Below, one piece after another: positions 1 to 12,171 of a stretch of 33,525 bases of DNA (its first letter is position 1; each line of letters begins with the position of its first letter). Origin of the DNA: Aeromonadaceae bacterium (GTDB lineage Bacteria > Pseudomonadota > Gammaproteobacteria > Enterobacterales > Aeromonadaceae); the NCBI GenBank assembly GCA_021209335.1, contig JAJOIN010000021.1, positions 1-33,525 of the forward strand, written 5' to 3'. The translations under genes and the position numbers were made by a program. The notes beneath the pieces were generated by a model, which saw only the letters and a program-made list of their open reading frames with translations, was not told the origin of the DNA and ran no database searches.

Positions 1-2
1 CC

Positions 3-329
3 GACGGGGTGAGGCAGGAGCTATGGGGCTTGGTGTTGGCCTATAACCTGCTGAGATATCAGATGGTTAGGATGGCGGCGAGCTTAAAGGGCTATACGGC
101 CAGCCAGTTGAGCTTTCACATGGCATCGGTGTATCTGCTGCATGAGCTCAGTTGCCTGCCGTTTGTGTCACCGGGCATGGTTCCGGGGCGTGTCGCCGAG
201 TTGGACAAACAGGCAGAGCAGTTCAAGTTACCCGCCCGCCGAGAACGAAGTTACCCAAGGTGCATCAAAGCCAAACCACAGAAGTATGCGACGAGAAAAC
301 CTAGTAAAAACAATGCCAGTCAGGCTTAA
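3..329 (+). CDS. IS4-like (DDE) transposase, C-terminal fragment truncated by the window start
   Basis: Open frame from base 3: DGVRQELWGLVLAYNLLRYQMVRMA...; the (V)RQELWG..LAYNLLR block resembles the C-terminal YREK region of IS4-family transposases. Stop at 327-329. Confidence 0.75.
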   Translation, partial: DGVRQELWGLVLAYNLLRYQMVRMAASLKGYTASQLSFHMASVYLLHELSCLPFVSPGMVPGRVAELDKQAEQFKLPARRERSYPRCIKAKPQKYATRKPSKNNASQA

Positions 330-341
330 CTGACTGGCATT
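312..341. terminator. Perfect 12-bp stem hairpin at the transposase stop codon
   Basis: aatgccagtcag-gcttaa-ctgactggcatt; the loop contains the stop codon. No strong T-tract, so it may be an IS-end structure instead. Confidence 0.5.
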
Positions 342-403
342 ACGCCCCAGGGCGCCGTTTTGCGCAGGGCCGGGGGGCTGTGCACCCCTGCCGGCGATCA
401 GGA

Positions 404-2026
404 TCAGTAGTTGTCGGGGATCAGTATGCTGGGCTTGGGATCGGACAGCAGATCCGGGTAGTCCAGGTTGTAGTGCAGGCCACGGGACTCCTTGCGCAGC
501 ATGGCGGAGCGGACTATCAGTTCCGCCACCTGCAGCAGGTTGCGCAGCTCCAGCAGGTTATTGGAGACGCGGAAGTTGGAGTAGTACTCCTGCACCTCCT
601 GCTTGAGCAGGTCGATGCGGCGCTTGGCGCGCTCCAGCCGCTTGTTGGTGCGCACTATGCCCACATAGTCCCACATGAACAGCCGCAGCTCGTGCCAGTT
701 GTGCTGGATCACCACCTCTTCGTCCGAGTTGCTTACCTTGCTTTCGTCCCAGCGCGGCAGCGGTGGTGGCGGGGCACTCATCGGCAGACGTGCCAGTATG
801 TCCTGGGCGGCGGAATGGGCGAACACCACGCACTCCAGCAGGGAGTTGGAGGCCAGGCGGTTGGCGCCGTGCAGGCCCGTGTAGGAGACCTCGCCAATGG
901 CATACAGGCCCGGCACGTCGGTCTGACCGGCCTGATCTATCATGACCCCCCCGCAGGTGAAGTGGGCGGCGGGTACCACTGGGATCGGCTGGCGGGTGAT
1001 GTCGATCCCCACCTTGAGGCAGCGCTCATAAATGGTGGGGAAGTGCTTCTGGATGAAGTCGGCCGGCTTGTGGCTGATGTCCAGGTACATGCAGTCCACC
1101 CCCAGGCGCTTCATCTCGTAGTCGATGGCGCGGGCCACCACGTCCCGTGGCGCCAGCTCGGCCCTGGGGTCGAAGTCCGGCATGAAGCGGCTGCCATCCG
1201 GACGGCGCAGGTAGGCGCCCTCGCCCCGCAGCGCCTCGGTGAGCAGGAAGTTGCGGTCATCCGGGTGGAACAAGGTGGTGGGATGGAATTGGTTGAACTC
1301 CATGTTGGCCACCCGGCAGCCGGCACGCCAGGCCATGGCGATGCCATCGCCGGAGCTGACGTCCGGGTTGGAGGTGTACTGGTAGACCTTGGAGGCGCCC
1401 CCGGTGGCCAGGGCGACGAAGCGCGCCTGTATGGTCTCCACCTGCTCGGCATTGCGGTTCCAGACATAGGCGCCCAGGATGCGGTTACCGGGAATGCCCA
1501 GCTTGCGGGTGGTGATGAGATCCACCGCATTGAAGCGCTCCATCAGCTGGATGTTGGGGTGGGCGCGCACCTTGTCCACCAGCGTGATCTCCACCGCCTT
1601 GCCCGAGGCATCGGCGGTATGAAAGATGCGCCTGTGGCTGTGTCCGCCTTCGCGGGTCAGGTGGTAGGCCGGTTGGCCATCGCCGTCGTGCGTCTCCTCC
1701 TGGTCAAACGGCACGCCCTGGTTGATCAGCCACTGGATGCAATCCTTGGCATTGCGGGTGGTGAATTCCACCATGGGACGGTCACACAGACCGGCCCCGG
1801 CGTTGAGGGTGTCGTTGACGTGAGATTCGATACTGTCCGTTTCGTCGAAAACGGCAGCGATGCCTCCTTGGGCATAGTAGGTGGCCCCCTCGCTCAAGGG
1901 TCCCTTGCTTAATACCATGACCCGGGCGTGATCTGCCAAACGCAGCGCCAGGGACAAACCGGCGGCACCACTGCCAATGATGAGGACGTCACAACTGTGT
2001 TCAACGTGCTGCTTCATAAGTATCAT
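404..2026 (-). CDS. nadB: L-aspartate oxidase
   Basis: N-terminal FAD motif [60 protein letters not shown]; divergent from rpoE. Start could also be the internal ATG at 2017. Confidence 0.95.
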   Translation of the reverse strand: MILMKQHVEHSCDVLIIGSGAAGLSLALRLADHARVMVLSKGPLSEGATYYAQGGIAAVFDETDSIESHVNDTLNAGAGLCDRPMVEFTTRNAKDCIQWLINQGVPFDQEETHDGDGQPAYHLTREGGHSHRRIFHTADASGKAVEITLVDKVRAHPNIQLMERFNAVDLITTRKLGIPGNRILGAYVWNRNAEQVETIQARFVALATGGASKVYQYTSNPDVSSGDGIAMAWRAGCRVANMEFNQFHPTTLFHPDDRNFLLTEALRGEGAYLRRPDGSRFMPDFDPRAELAPRDVVARAIDYEMKRLGVDCMYLDISHKPADFIQKHFPTIYERCLKVGIDITRQPIPVVPAAHFTCGGVMIDQAGQTDVPGLYAIGEVSYTGLHGANRLASNSLLECVVFAHSAAQDILARLPMSAPPPPLPRWDESKVSNSDEEVVIQHNWHELRLFMWDYVGIVRTNKRLERAKRRIDLLKQEVQEYYSNFRVSNNLLELRNLLQVAELIVRSAMLRKESRGLHYNLDYPDLLSDPKPSILIPDNY

Positions 2027-2106
2027 TGGCGTGGGGTGAGGAAGGCCCTATGTTAGCCCAAGCGCCTGTCAGGTGCAGCCGGGATCACGCTTTTTTGCAT
2101 AATAAT

Positions 2107-2133
2107 GAACTTTTATAAAATCGCTCTGTCTGA
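2107..2133 (+). promoter_or_regulatory. Sigma-E type promoter upstream of rpoE
   Basis: GAACTT (2107-2112), 16-nt spacer, TCTGA (2129-2133); matches the classical sigma-E consensus, 58 nt upstream of the rpoE ATG. Confidence 0.85.
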
Positions 2134-2191
2134 AAGTTTGTGTCTCATCGGCCAATGACTTGGGATAAGCGAGTGGAGGTATCCTGCGCCG

Positions 2192-2779
2192 ATGAGCGAG
2201 GAGATAGAGGCAAATATTGACCAGGCCCTGGTGGAGCGTGTGCAGCGTGGTGACAAGCAGGCGTTCAACCTGCTGGTCAGCAAGTACCAGCACAAGGTGA
2301 TCGGCTTGGTCTCCCGGTATGTGAATCATCCCGGGGATGCGGCGGATGTGGCGCAGGAGGCCTTCATCAAGGCGTACCGTTGCCTGCCCACCTTTCGCGG
2401 TGAGAGTGCCTTCTATACCTGGCTGTACCGCATCGCCGTCAATACGGCCAAGAATTACCTGACGGCCCAGGGCCGCCGTCCGCCTGATGCAGACGTGGAC
2501 GCCGGTGAGGCCGAATTTTATGAAGGGGCGGATGCGCTGCACGAGCAGGCCACCCCGGAAAACTTGCTGCTGTCCGATGAGCTCAAACGCCAGGTGCGTG
2601 CCGCCCTCGACAGCCTGCCCGAGGATCTACGCCAAGCCATCACGCTGCGGGAGATTGAAGGGCTCAGTTATGAGGAGATCGCCCTCATCGTGGATTGTCC
2701 GGTGGGCACGGTTCGCTCACGGATCTTCCGGGCGCGGGAGGTGATCGACAAATGGATTCAACCTTTGTTGCAACGCTAG
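2192..2779 (+). CDS. rpoE: RNA polymerase sigma-E factor
   Basis: DQALVERVQRGDKQAFNLLVSKYQHKV...DVAQEAFIKAYR...GLSYEEIALIVDCPVGTVRSRIFRAREVID. Confidence 0.97.
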   Translation: MSEEIEANIDQALVERVQRGDKQAFNLLVSKYQHKVIGLVSRYVNHPGDAADVAQEAFIKAYRCLPTFRGESAFYTWLYRIAVNTAKNYLTAQGRRPPDADVDAGEAEFYEGADALHEQATPENLLLSDELKRQVRAALDSLPEDLRQAITLREIEGLSYEEIALIVDCPVGTVRSRIFRAREVIDKWIQPLLQR

Positions 2780-2800
2780 ATAGGGAGTAATCAGGCCATT

Positions 2801-3370
2801 ATGTCCAGTCAAGAACGGATTTCGGCATTGATGGATCACCAGCTGTCGGACGACAAGTGGCTGGCGGATCTGCTCAAGGAGCCTGCCCAGGCCCAGACCT
2901 GGTCCCGCTATCACCTGATCGGTGATGCGCTGCGCGACGACCTGCCGGCCAGCCTGCCGCTGGACTTCACCGATAAGGTGATGGCCGCCCTGGCGGAGGA
3001 GCCGACCGTGTTGGCACCCCGCGCCAGTCGGCTGGCTTGGCAGCAATGGCAACCCAAGGTGGTAGCGTTTGGTCGGCAGCTGGGGCAGTACGCCATCGCC
3101 GCCTCGGTGGCTGCGGCGGTGATCGTCGGGGTGCAACAGTATCAACACGGGCAAAACCCGGCGGCGCCCTCACCTGTGCTCAATACGGTGCCGCTGGCCG
3201 GTCTGGCGGCCCCGGTGAGCGTCAGCTATGGCCCGCAGGCCGAGGCGCGGCGCAGTCACCAGAGCCAACCCGCCTTGAGCGAGGAGCAGCTGCAGCAGTA
3301 TCAGCAACGGGTCTCCGCCTATCTGCGGGATCACCAGTTGCAACAACGTCTGCATCAGACCAACGATTAA
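2801..3370 (+). CDS. rseA: Anti-sigma-E factor RseA
   Basis: ERISALMDHQLSDD...WSRYHLIGDALRDDLP; position between rpoE and rseB. Confidence 0.93.
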   Translation: MSSQERISALMDHQLSDDKWLADLLKEPAQAQTWSRYHLIGDALRDDLPASLPLDFTDKVMAALAEEPTVLAPRASRLAWQQWQPKVVAFGRQLGQYAIAASVAAAVIVGVQQYQHGQNPAAPSPVLNTVPLAGLAAPVSVSYGPQAEARRSHQSQPALSEEQLQQYQQRVSAYLRDHQLQQRLHQTND

Positions 3371-3394
3371 CCCTGGCAGTAGAGAGACAATACC

Positions 3395-4381
3395 GTGCGG
3401 CAGCTTGCTTGGTTTTTTCTGGCTGCCCTGCTGATCAGTTTCAAGGCCTCAGCCGATGCACCCTCGGCTGAGGCCTTGTTGCAACAGATGCAGCGGGCCT
3501 ATCACCACTACAACTTCGAACTCTCCATGGTCAAGCTGCGGCAGGGGCTGCTCGAGCCCATGCGCTTCTCCCATGGTCAGGTGGGGGGGCTGGATATCTC
3601 CCACCTGATACTGCTCAATGGCCGGCCCAGCGAATACCTGCGCCGCGGCGATGAGTACAGCTTCTTCGAAAGCGGCAGTGACCCCTATACCCTCAAGTCT
3701 GCCCGTCTGCCCGGCCTCTGGTCTGCCCTGCTGGAGATGGATCTGGAGCGGGTGCTGCAAAGCTATGAGCCGGTGGTGGCGGGGCGCAACCGCATTGCCG
3801 GCCTGGCCACCCAGGTGGTGCGCCTGGTGCCCAGGGACAACTACAAGTACGGCTTGGTGCTCTGGCTGGAGCAGCAAAGCGGCCTGCTGCTGCGCCTGGA
3901 CATGATCGACGATCAGGGGGATCTGGTGGAGCAGTTTATGGGCGTGGATCTGCGCATCTCAGAGCAGCCCAGCCCCTGGTTGCAGGAGCTGGCTAAGGCC
4001 AAGCTGCCGCCCGCCGTCGCCCTGAGCGAGGCCTATACCGCCAGACCCAACGACAGTGGCTGGGAGTTTGGCTGGCTGCCCAGCGGCTTCAAGGTGGTCT
4101 CCACGGATCGTCACAAGCTGGCCCTGCTGGATCAGCCGGTGGACTATGTGTTGCTCAGTGATGGCCTGGTGGATGTGTCCATTTACCTGGCACCGGCCCA
4201 GCCGGGGTCTGTGACGCCCAATCAGGTGCTGCTGCAGGGGGCAACCAGCTTGCTCACCTTTACAAATCCGCATAAGGTGGAGGTGACTGTGGTGGGCGAG
4301 ATACCGGCCCTGACGGCCCGGCGCATCGCCGAGTCGTTGCAGCCTGCGGCGGTGGCAGTGGAAGGAGCGACACATGATTGA
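3395..4381 (+). CDS. rseB: Sigma-E regulatory protein RseB, GTG start
   Basis: Signal peptide, then ADAPSAEALLQQMQRAYHHYNFELSMVKL; operon position. Confidence 0.92.
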   Translation: MRQLAWFFLAALLISFKASADAPSAEALLQQMQRAYHHYNFELSMVKLRQGLLEPMRFSHGQVGGLDISHLILLNGRPSEYLRRGDEYSFFESGSDPYTLKSARLPGLWSALLEMDLERVLQSYEPVVAGRNRIAGLATQVVRLVPRDNYKYGLVLWLEQQSGLLLRLDMIDDQGDLVEQFMGVDLRISEQPSPWLQELAKAKLPPAVALSEAYTARPNDSGWEFGWLPSGFKVVSTDRHKLALLDQPVDYVLLSDGLVDVSIYLAPAQPGSVTPNQVLLQGATSLLTFTNPHKVEVTVVGEIPALTARRIAESLQPAAVAVEGATHD

Positions 4382-4835
4382 ATCGGTAGCGACCGTGGTG
4401 GCGGTAGGGGATAACTGGGTGCAGGTGGAGTGTCGGCGCAAGAGTGCCTGCGGCCATTGTCATCAACAGGAGAGCTGTGGTGTCGGCAGCCTGGCCAAGT
4501 CCATGCCCGGTCGCCCTCAGTTGCTCGAGCTGGCGCGGGTGGCGGAGGTGCGTGTCGGTCAGCAGGTGCGCATCGGCATCCCGGAGAAGAGCCTGCTCAA
4601 GAGCGCCCTGCTGGTCTATATGCTGCCGCTGCTGTGCCTGCTGCTGGGGGCCCTGGCCGGCAAGTGGCTCTCGGCGGTGTGGCACATCGCCGAGGAACTG
4701 CCGGAGATCCTCGGCGCCCTGCTGGGCGGCGGTCTGGGCTTCCTGCTGGCCAAGCTGGGCGCCCGCCAGTTTAGCGAGGGGCTCTACCGCCCTGTGCTGC
4801 TGGGAGTGGACATTCCCGCCCAGCAGATTGACTAA
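4374..4835 (+). CDS. rseC: SoxR-reducing system / sigma-E regulator RseC
   Basis: Cys-rich CGHCHQQESCG followed by two transmembrane segments; overlaps the rseB 3' end. Confidence 0.9.
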   Translation: MIESVATVVAVGDNWVQVECRRKSACGHCHQQESCGVGSLAKSMPGRPQLLELARVAEVRVGQQVRIGIPEKSLLKSALLVYMLPLLCLLLGALAGKWLSAVWHIAEELPEILGALLGGGLGFLLAKLGARQFSEGLYRPVLLGVDIPAQQID

Positions 4836-4916
4836 GCCATAGCCGTTGCTTGTGCGATCCAGTAAACTCTCGCCTCTATTGTCAGGTGACCTTCCCTATT
4901 AGCCGAAATTTATCCA

Positions 4917-6710
<1,794 letters not shown>

Positions 6711-6711
6711 C

Positions 6712-7665
6712 ATGGCCAACACATTCTCCCTGATCCTGGTGGCGGTCACTGCCCTCACCGGCTTGGTCTGGCTGTTGGACCGTCTCTGGCTGCAACGGGC
6801 CAGGCTGGCCAAGGTGGTGCGTGCCGAGCGGGCCGCCGGCAATGCCCTGGACGCCGCCACCATCGACAAGCTCACCGCCGAGCCGGCCTGGATTGAGCAG
6901 TGCAAGGGCATATTCCCGGTGATTGCCGCCGTGCTGGTGCTGCGCTCCTTCGTCTATGAGCCGTTCCAGATCCCCTCCGGCTCCATGATGCCGACCCTGC
7001 TCATCGGTGACTTCATCCTGGTGGAGAAGTTTGCCTACGGCATCAAGGAGCCTGTTGAGAATCACACCCTGATCCCCACGGGTCACCCCAAGCGAGGTGA
7101 CATAGTGGTGTTCAAGTATCCCGAAGATACTCGGGTCGATTACATCAAGCGGGTGGTGGGTCTGCCGGGCGACAGGGTGGTCTATACCGCCGACAAGCAG
7201 CTGCTGATTGAGCCGGCTTGCCCATCTGGCCAGGACTGCGCCCCCCTGGCACCTGTGGTGCACAGCTTCGTGGAGCAGGGCGGTTTCAGCCAGACCGTGA
7301 ACGGTGGCAACCTGGGCCAGGTGACCCTGCCCATGGCCCGCTTCAGCGAGCAGCTGGGCGAGGTGGCACACCAGATCTTGCAGACCCCGGCCATCACCGA
7401 AGAGGCCAAGCAGCCGGCCTATCATCGTATCGATGGCCTGCCGGTGGGGCAGTGGGTGGTGCCGGAAGGACACTACTTCGTCATGGGGGATAACCGTGAC
7501 AACAGTGCCGACAGCCGTTTCTGGGGCTTTGTCCCCGAGCGCAACCTGATGGGCCGGGCGGTCGCCATCTGGATGAGTTTTGAATTTGAGCGTGCGCCGG
7601 ACTCCTGGCTGCCTGGCTGGGTGCCCACTGGCGTGCGTTTTGACCGCATAGGCAGTATTCAGTGA
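6712..7665 (+). CDS. lepB: Signal peptidase I
   Basis: [33 protein letters not shown]...[30 protein letters not shown]. Confidence 0.97.
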   Translation: MANTFSLILVAVTALTGLVWLLDRLWLQRARLAKVVRAERAAGNALDAATIDKLTAEPAWIEQCKGIFPVIAAVLVLRSFVYEPFQIPSGSMMPTLLIGDFILVEKFAYGIKEPVENHTLIPTGHPKRGDIVVFKYPEDTRVDYIKRVVGLPGDRVVYTADKQLLIEPACPSGQDCAPLAPVVHSFVEQGGFSQTVNGGNLGQVTLPMARFSEQLGEVAHQILQTPAITEEAKQPAYHRIDGLPVGQWVVPEGHYFVMGDNRDNSADSRFWGFVPERNLMGRAVAIWMSFEFERAPDSWLPGWVPTGVRFDRIGSIQ

Positions 7666-8336
7666 TCGACAACAAGTTAGACCGTTTGCAAAGCAAGTTG
7701 GGCCATCAGTTCCACAAAGAGGAGCTGCTGGTGCGGGCCATCACCCACCGCAGCGCGGGGGCCAAGCACAACGAGCGCCTGGAGTTTCTGGGCGACTCCA
7801 TCCTCAGCATGGTGATTGCCGAGGCGCTGTTCTTCCGTTTCCCCGACGTCAGCGAGGGGGACATGAGCCGGATGCGCGCCACCCTGGTGCGGGAGAAGAC
7901 CCTGGCCGAGCTGGCCCGGGAGTTTGAGCTGGGGGATTACCTCATCCTCGGCCCGGGTGAACTCAAGAGTGGCGGCTTCCGCCGCGAGTCCATATTGGCG
8001 GATGCGGTCGAGGCCATCATCGGCGCCATCTACATGGATTGCCAGATGGAGCGCACCCGCGACCTGCTGCTCTCCTGGTATGCCGAGCGGCTGGAGCAGA
8101 TCCGCCCCGGCGTGGATCAAAAGGATCCCAAGACCCGCTTGCAGGAGCTGCTGCAGGGCCAACGCAAGCCCTTGCCCACCTATGTGGTGCTCAAGGTGAA
8201 GGGCGAGGCCCACAATCAGGAATTCACCGTCCAGTGCGAGGTGGAGGGGCTGCCGATCGAGATCATCGGCATCGGCTCCAGCCGGCGCAAGGCGGAACAA
8301 TCCGCGGCCGAACGGGCCCTGGAGCAATTGCTATGA
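7662..8336 (+). CDS. rnc: Ribonuclease III, GTG start
   Basis: [21 protein letters not shown] signature and a C-terminal dsRNA-binding domain; 4-bp overlap with lepB. Confidence 0.97.
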   Translation: MIDNKLDRLQSKLGHQFHKEELLVRAITHRSAGAKHNERLEFLGDSILSMVIAEALFFRFPDVSEGDMSRMRATLVREKTLAELAREFELGDYLILGPGELKSGGFRRESILADAVEAIIGAIYMDCQMERTRDLLLSWYAERLEQIRPGVDQKDPKTRLQELLQGQRKPLPTYVVLKVKGEAHNQEFTVQCEVEGLPIEIIGIGSSRRKAEQSAAERALEQLL

Positions 8337-9238
8337 GTGAACAAGAGACCAGCTACTGCGGCTTCGTCGCCATCGTGGGGCGCCCCAATGTGGGCAAGTC
8401 CACCCTGCTGAACAAGCTGCTGGGCCAGAAGGTGAGCATCACCTCCAAGAAGCCGCAGACCACCCGCCACCGCATCCTGGGCATCGACACCCAGGGCGCC
8501 TGGCAGACCATCTTCGTCGATACCCCCGGCCTGCACATCGAAGAGAAGCGGGCCATCAACCGTCTGATGAACCGGGCCGCCACCAGCTCCCTGGGCGACG
8601 TGGAGATGGTGGTGTTCGTGGTGGAGGGCACCCGCTGGACCGCCGACGATGAGATGGTGCTCAACAAGCTCAAGGCGCTGCGCTGCCCCGTGGTGCTGGC
8701 GGTCAACAAGGTGGACAAGATAGAAGACAAGGCGAGCCTGCTGCCGCACCTGCAGTGGCTGGGTCAGCAGATGGCGTTTGCCGCCATACTGCCCATCTCC
8801 GCCAAGTCCGGCACCAATGTGGAGACCATCCGCGAGCTGGCCCGCCAGCGGCTGCCGGAAGGGGAGCACTACTTCCCCGAGGATTACATCACCGACCGCT
8901 CCTCCCGCTTCATGGCGGCGGAGATCATCCGCGAGAAGCTGATGCGCTTCATGGGTGAGGAGCTGCCCTATTCCGTCACCGTGGAGATAGAGCGCTTCAA
9001 GGTGGAGGAGGATGGCCTGTTTCACATCCATGGTCTGATCCTGGTGGAGCGGGAAGGGCAGAAGAAGATGGTGATCGGCAACAAGGGCGAGAAGCTCAAG
9101 CAGATCGGCACCGAGGCCCGCCTGGACATGGAGCGCTTGTTCGACACCCGGGTGTTCCTGGAGCTGTGGGTCAAGGTCAAATCGGGCTGGGCCGATGACG
9201 AACGGGCGCTGCGCAGCCTGGGTTATGGCGAAGACTGA
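8333..9238 (+). CDS. era: GTPase Era
   Basis: [36 protein letters not shown]...; in frame with track ORF 8039-9238, true start chosen at ATG 8333 ([16 protein letters not shown]). Confidence 0.97.
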   Translation: MSEQETSYCGFVAIVGRPNVGKSTLLNKLLGQKVSITSKKPQTTRHRILGIDTQGAWQTIFVDTPGLHIEEKRAINRLMNRAATSSLGDVEMVVFVVEGTRWTADDEMVLNKLKALRCPVVLAVNKVDKIEDKASLLPHLQWLGQQMAFAAILPISAKSGTNVETIRELARQRLPEGEHYFPEDYITDRSSRFMAAEIIREKLMRFMGEELPYSVTVEIERFKVEEDGLFHIHGLILVEREGQKKMVIGNKGEKLKQIGTEARLDMERLFDTRVFLELWVKVKSGWADDERALRSLGYGED

Positions 9239-9953
9239 CACCGGTTTTCACACCGCGTTGGTGCTGCATGTGCGCCCCTACCGGGAAAGCAGCCAGCTGG
9301 TGGAGCTGTTCAGCCAGGAGCAGGGCCGCTTGGGCCTGGTAGCGAACGGTTCCCGCCGGCAGAAATCCGGCCACAAGGCCCTGCTGCAACCCTTCGTGCC
9401 GCTGCAGATCCGCTGGCGCGGCGCCGGGGATCTCAAGACCCTGGAGCAGTTGGAGCCCCTGGCCCTGCCGGTGCCGCTGCAGGGCACGGCCCTGTTCAGC
9501 GGGCTTTATCTCAACGAGCTGCTCTACTACCTGCTGGAGCGACACACCCCCTATCCTGGTCTGTTTAGCCGCTATGTGCAGAGTCTGGCCGGTCTGGCCC
9601 AGGCCCCAGCGCATCCCCAGCCGGTGTTGCGGCGCTTTGAGCTGGCCCTGCTGCAGGCGCTGGGCTATGGCGTGGCGCTGGCGCAGACCGCCGATGGCGA
9701 GCCTGTTTTGGCCGAGCTGGATTACTGCTATCGCCACGAGCTGGGGCTGACCTTGGCTAGCGTGGCGACACCGGCGGCCGAGCGCTTGCCGGGGGCACAC
9801 CTGCTGGCCATGGCCGCGGATCGGCTGGAGACAAGCGAGTGCCTGACCACCGCCAAGCGGCTATGCCGTCTGGCGCTGAAACCTTATCTGGGCGACCGAC
9901 CCTTGCGGAGCCGGGAGCTGTTTTCCACTAGCATGAAGAGGACAATGGAGTGA
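9225..9953 (+). CDS. recO: DNA repair protein RecO
   Basis: [36 protein letters not shown]; start chosen at ATG 9225 within track ORF 9195-9953. Confidence 0.93.
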   Translation: MAKTDTGFHTALVLHVRPYRESSQLVELFSQEQGRLGLVANGSRRQKSGHKALLQPFVPLQIRWRGAGDLKTLEQLEPLALPVPLQGTALFSGLYLNELLYYLLERHTPYPGLFSRYVQSLAGLAQAPAHPQPVLRRFELALLQALGYGVALAQTADGEPVLAELDYCYRHELGLTLASVATPAAERLPGAHLLAMAADRLETSECLTTAKRLCRLALKPYLGDRPLRSRELFSTSMKRTME

Positions 9954-10687
9954 GCAACATCCTGCTTGGCGTGAACATCGACCACGTGGCCACCCTGCGC
10001 AATGCCCGGGGGACCCATTATCCGGATCCCGTGTTTGCTGCCGCCCTGGCCGAGCAGGCCGGCGCCGATGGCATCACCATCCACCTGCGCGAAGATCGCC
10101 GCCACATCAAGGACAGGGACGTGCGGGTGCTCAAAGAAACGCTGCAAACCCGCATGAACCTGGAGATGGCGGTGACCGAGGAGATGTTGGCCATCGCCTG
10201 CCAGATCCAGCCGCATTTTGTCTGCCTGGTACCGGAAAAGCGCCAGGAGGTCACCACCGAAGGCGGGCTGGATGTGGCCGGTCAGCAGCGGGTCATCCGG
10301 GAGGCGGTGGCCCGTCTGGCGGCGGTCGGTACCCAGGTCTCCCTGTTTATCGATGCCGATCATGCCCAGATCGATGCGGCGGTGGCCTGTGGCGCCCCCT
10401 ACATCGAAATTCACACCGGCCGCTATGCCGATGCCAGCAGTGAGGCCGAACAGGCCGCCGAGCTGGCGCGTATCCGCGAGGCGGCCGCCTATGCCCATGG
10501 CCAGGGGCTCAAGGTCAACGCCGGCCATGGCCTGCATTATCAGAACGTCAAGCCCATCGCCGCCATCCCCGAGATGGTGGAGCTCAACATCGGCCATGCC
10601 ATCATAGGTCGTGCCGTGTTCAGCGGCCTGCCCGAGGCGGTGGCCGAGATGAAGCGCTTGATGCTGGAGGCCCGCCAGGGGCTCTAA
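9950..10687 (+). CDS. pdxJ: Pyridoxine 5'-phosphate synthase, GTG start
   Basis: [27 protein letters not shown]...[21 protein letters not shown]. Confidence 0.98.
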   Translation: MSNILLGVNIDHVATLRNARGTHYPDPVFAAALAEQAGADGITIHLREDRRHIKDRDVRVLKETLQTRMNLEMAVTEEMLAIACQIQPHFVCLVPEKRQEVTTEGGLDVAGQQRVIREAVARLAAVGTQVSLFIDADHAQIDAAVACGAPYIEIHTGRYADASSEAEQAAELARIREAAAYAHGQGLKVNAGHGLHYQNVKPIAAIPEMVELNIGHAIIGRAVFSGLPEAVAEMKRLMLEARQGL

Positions 10688-10706
10688 GCCAGGGTGATCC
10701 CAACAG

Positions 10707-10727
10707 GCGGCCTGCGGGCCGCTTTTT
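10707..10727 (+). terminator. Rho-independent terminator after pdxJ
   Basis: gcggcc-tgcg-ggccgc followed by ttttt. Confidence 0.8.
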
Positions 10728-10898
10728 GTTGCTCGGTGCAGTTGGTTTGCAAAAACTTACAAAACTGGTCTTGTTCTTGCTAGAGCTGGTCCAACTGCTG
10801 GCGTCTGTCTGCCGGCAGTGTCTGTGTTGGATTCTCTTATCCAGTGACGTTAGCCGCAGCGGTGGCCCATGCCCGGCTGTGATCAAAAGGATTTTTGT

Positions 10899-11975
10899 AT
10901 GAACAAGCGTATTTTCCTGTCATCCCTGTTGCTGGTCGGCCTGCTGGGCTGTAACGACAGCTCCCTGAGTCCGGATGTGGCGGCCCAGGCCGGCGACAAG
11001 GCCTTCGATTATCTGGTGGAATTGAGTGATGGCAGTGTGGGGATAGGTGCGCGGGCCACCGGCACCGAGGGGGAAACCCGGGCGGCCCAGTGGATCCAGG
11101 ACCAGCTGACCGGCTGGGGTTATAGCCCGGAGGTGCAGGCCTTCACCTACACCCGCCGTGGCAGCCAGATGAGCTCGCAGAATGTGGTGGTGACCCTGCC
11201 CGGACAGAGTGAGCAGGTCATAGTGCTGGGCGCCCATTACGACAGTACCGGTGTGTCTGTCGGTTCGGAGGGCGCCACCGATAACGGGGCCGGGGTCAGC
11301 ACCCTGTTGGCCTTGGCCGAGGCGCTGGCTGGCCAGAGCCTGCCCTATCGGGTACGCCTGGTGTTCTTTGGGGCCGAAGAGGTGGGCAAGCAAGGCTCCA
11401 ACGCCTATGTGGCGGCGCTGAGTTCCGAACAGCTGGGGCAGATACTGGCCATGGTCAATCTGGATACACCGGTGGGCGGTGACATCCTGTATGTCCACTC
11501 CGCCCACTCGGACGAGAGCGAGTACGGTTGTGACGATGCCAGTCGCTACAGCTTCGACCCCAAGGTGCGAGATCGCTTGATCGGCTTGTCCCAGCAAGGC
11601 GACATGACCCCCTTCGTGCTGCATCCCAGCTTCCCGGGGTACCCCGAGGGAGAGACCGGCTCCTGGTCCGATCATGCGGCCTTTGCCTGTCAGGGCATTC
11701 CGGTCGCCTACCTGGAGGCCACCAACTTCGACATCAATGGCGCCGATGGGTATGACGGCTACTCCCAGACCACCAATGCGGCCCTGTGGGACTGTTATGA
11801 CGCCGACAGCAAGAGTGCCTGTGATCGGGAGAGCGAGACCCAGTGGGGCAAGATCTGGCATACCCAGTATGACCGCCTGGATCGGATGGCGGAGCTGTTT
11901 CCCGGCCGCATTGAATCCCAGATCGCCGATACCACCCGCTTGATGCTGCGCTTTGTGCAGGATCCTGGTCTGTAA
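10899..11975 (+). CDS. Secreted or lipid-anchored M28-family zinc aminopeptidase
   Basis: MNKRIFLSSLLLVGLLGC lipobox; M28-type motifs GAHYDSTG, ATDNGAGVSTLLALAEAL, FFGAEEVGKQGS, SWSDHAAF. Confidence 0.88.
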   Translation: MNKRIFLSSLLLVGLLGCNDSSLSPDVAAQAGDKAFDYLVELSDGSVGIGARATGTEGETRAAQWIQDQLTGWGYSPEVQAFTYTRRGSQMSSQNVVVTLPGQSEQVIVLGAHYDSTGVSVGSEGATDNGAGVSTLLALAEALAGQSLPYRVRLVFFGAEEVGKQGSNAYVAALSSEQLGQILAMVNLDTPVGGDILYVHSAHSDESEYGCDDASRYSFDPKVRDRLIGLSQQGDMTPFVLHPSFPGYPEGETGSWSDHAAFACQGIPVAYLEATNFDINGADGYDGYSQTTNAALWDCYDADSKSACDRESETQWGKIWHTQYDRLDRMAELFPGRIESQIADTTRLMLRFVQDPGL

Positions 11976-12120
11976 GCTGAGTCGCGACAGGGAGCTAAAA
12001 TGGTGACTTTGCTCTATTTTGGTAATTGATGCTGACGATGTCAGTATGACGGTCTGTTTCCACTATCACTATCCAGAGTCTGGCGTCGATAAGTCTGATG
12101 TCCCGGCTTTTCTTACAAAT

Positions 12121-12148
12121 AAAGAACCCGGCCTTGGCCGGGTTCTTT
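12121..12148. terminator. Bidirectional terminator between convergent genes
   Basis: aaagaacccggcc-tt-ggccgggttcttt: 13-bp perfect arms flanked by A-rich and T-rich sequence. Confidence 0.88.
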
Positions 12149-12171
12149 GTATTGCAAAAGAGTCGGGGGCC

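Larger units (their letters stand above)
1..341 (+). mobile_element. Right-hand end of an IS4-like insertion sequence; exact right boundary not determined
   Basis: Transposase C-terminus followed directly by a perfect hairpin; left end is outside the window. Confidence 0.6.

Noticed and set aside
380-1912. 510-aa ORF antisense to nadB
   Set aside because: Low-complexity, His/Gly/Val-rich translation without domains; shadow of nadB.
6712-10687. Chain of 4-bp start/stop overlaps (lepB-rnc, rnc-era, recO-pdxJ; also ispD-ispF and pcm-yqaA)
   Set aside because: Ordinary translational coupling in conserved operons; not novel.
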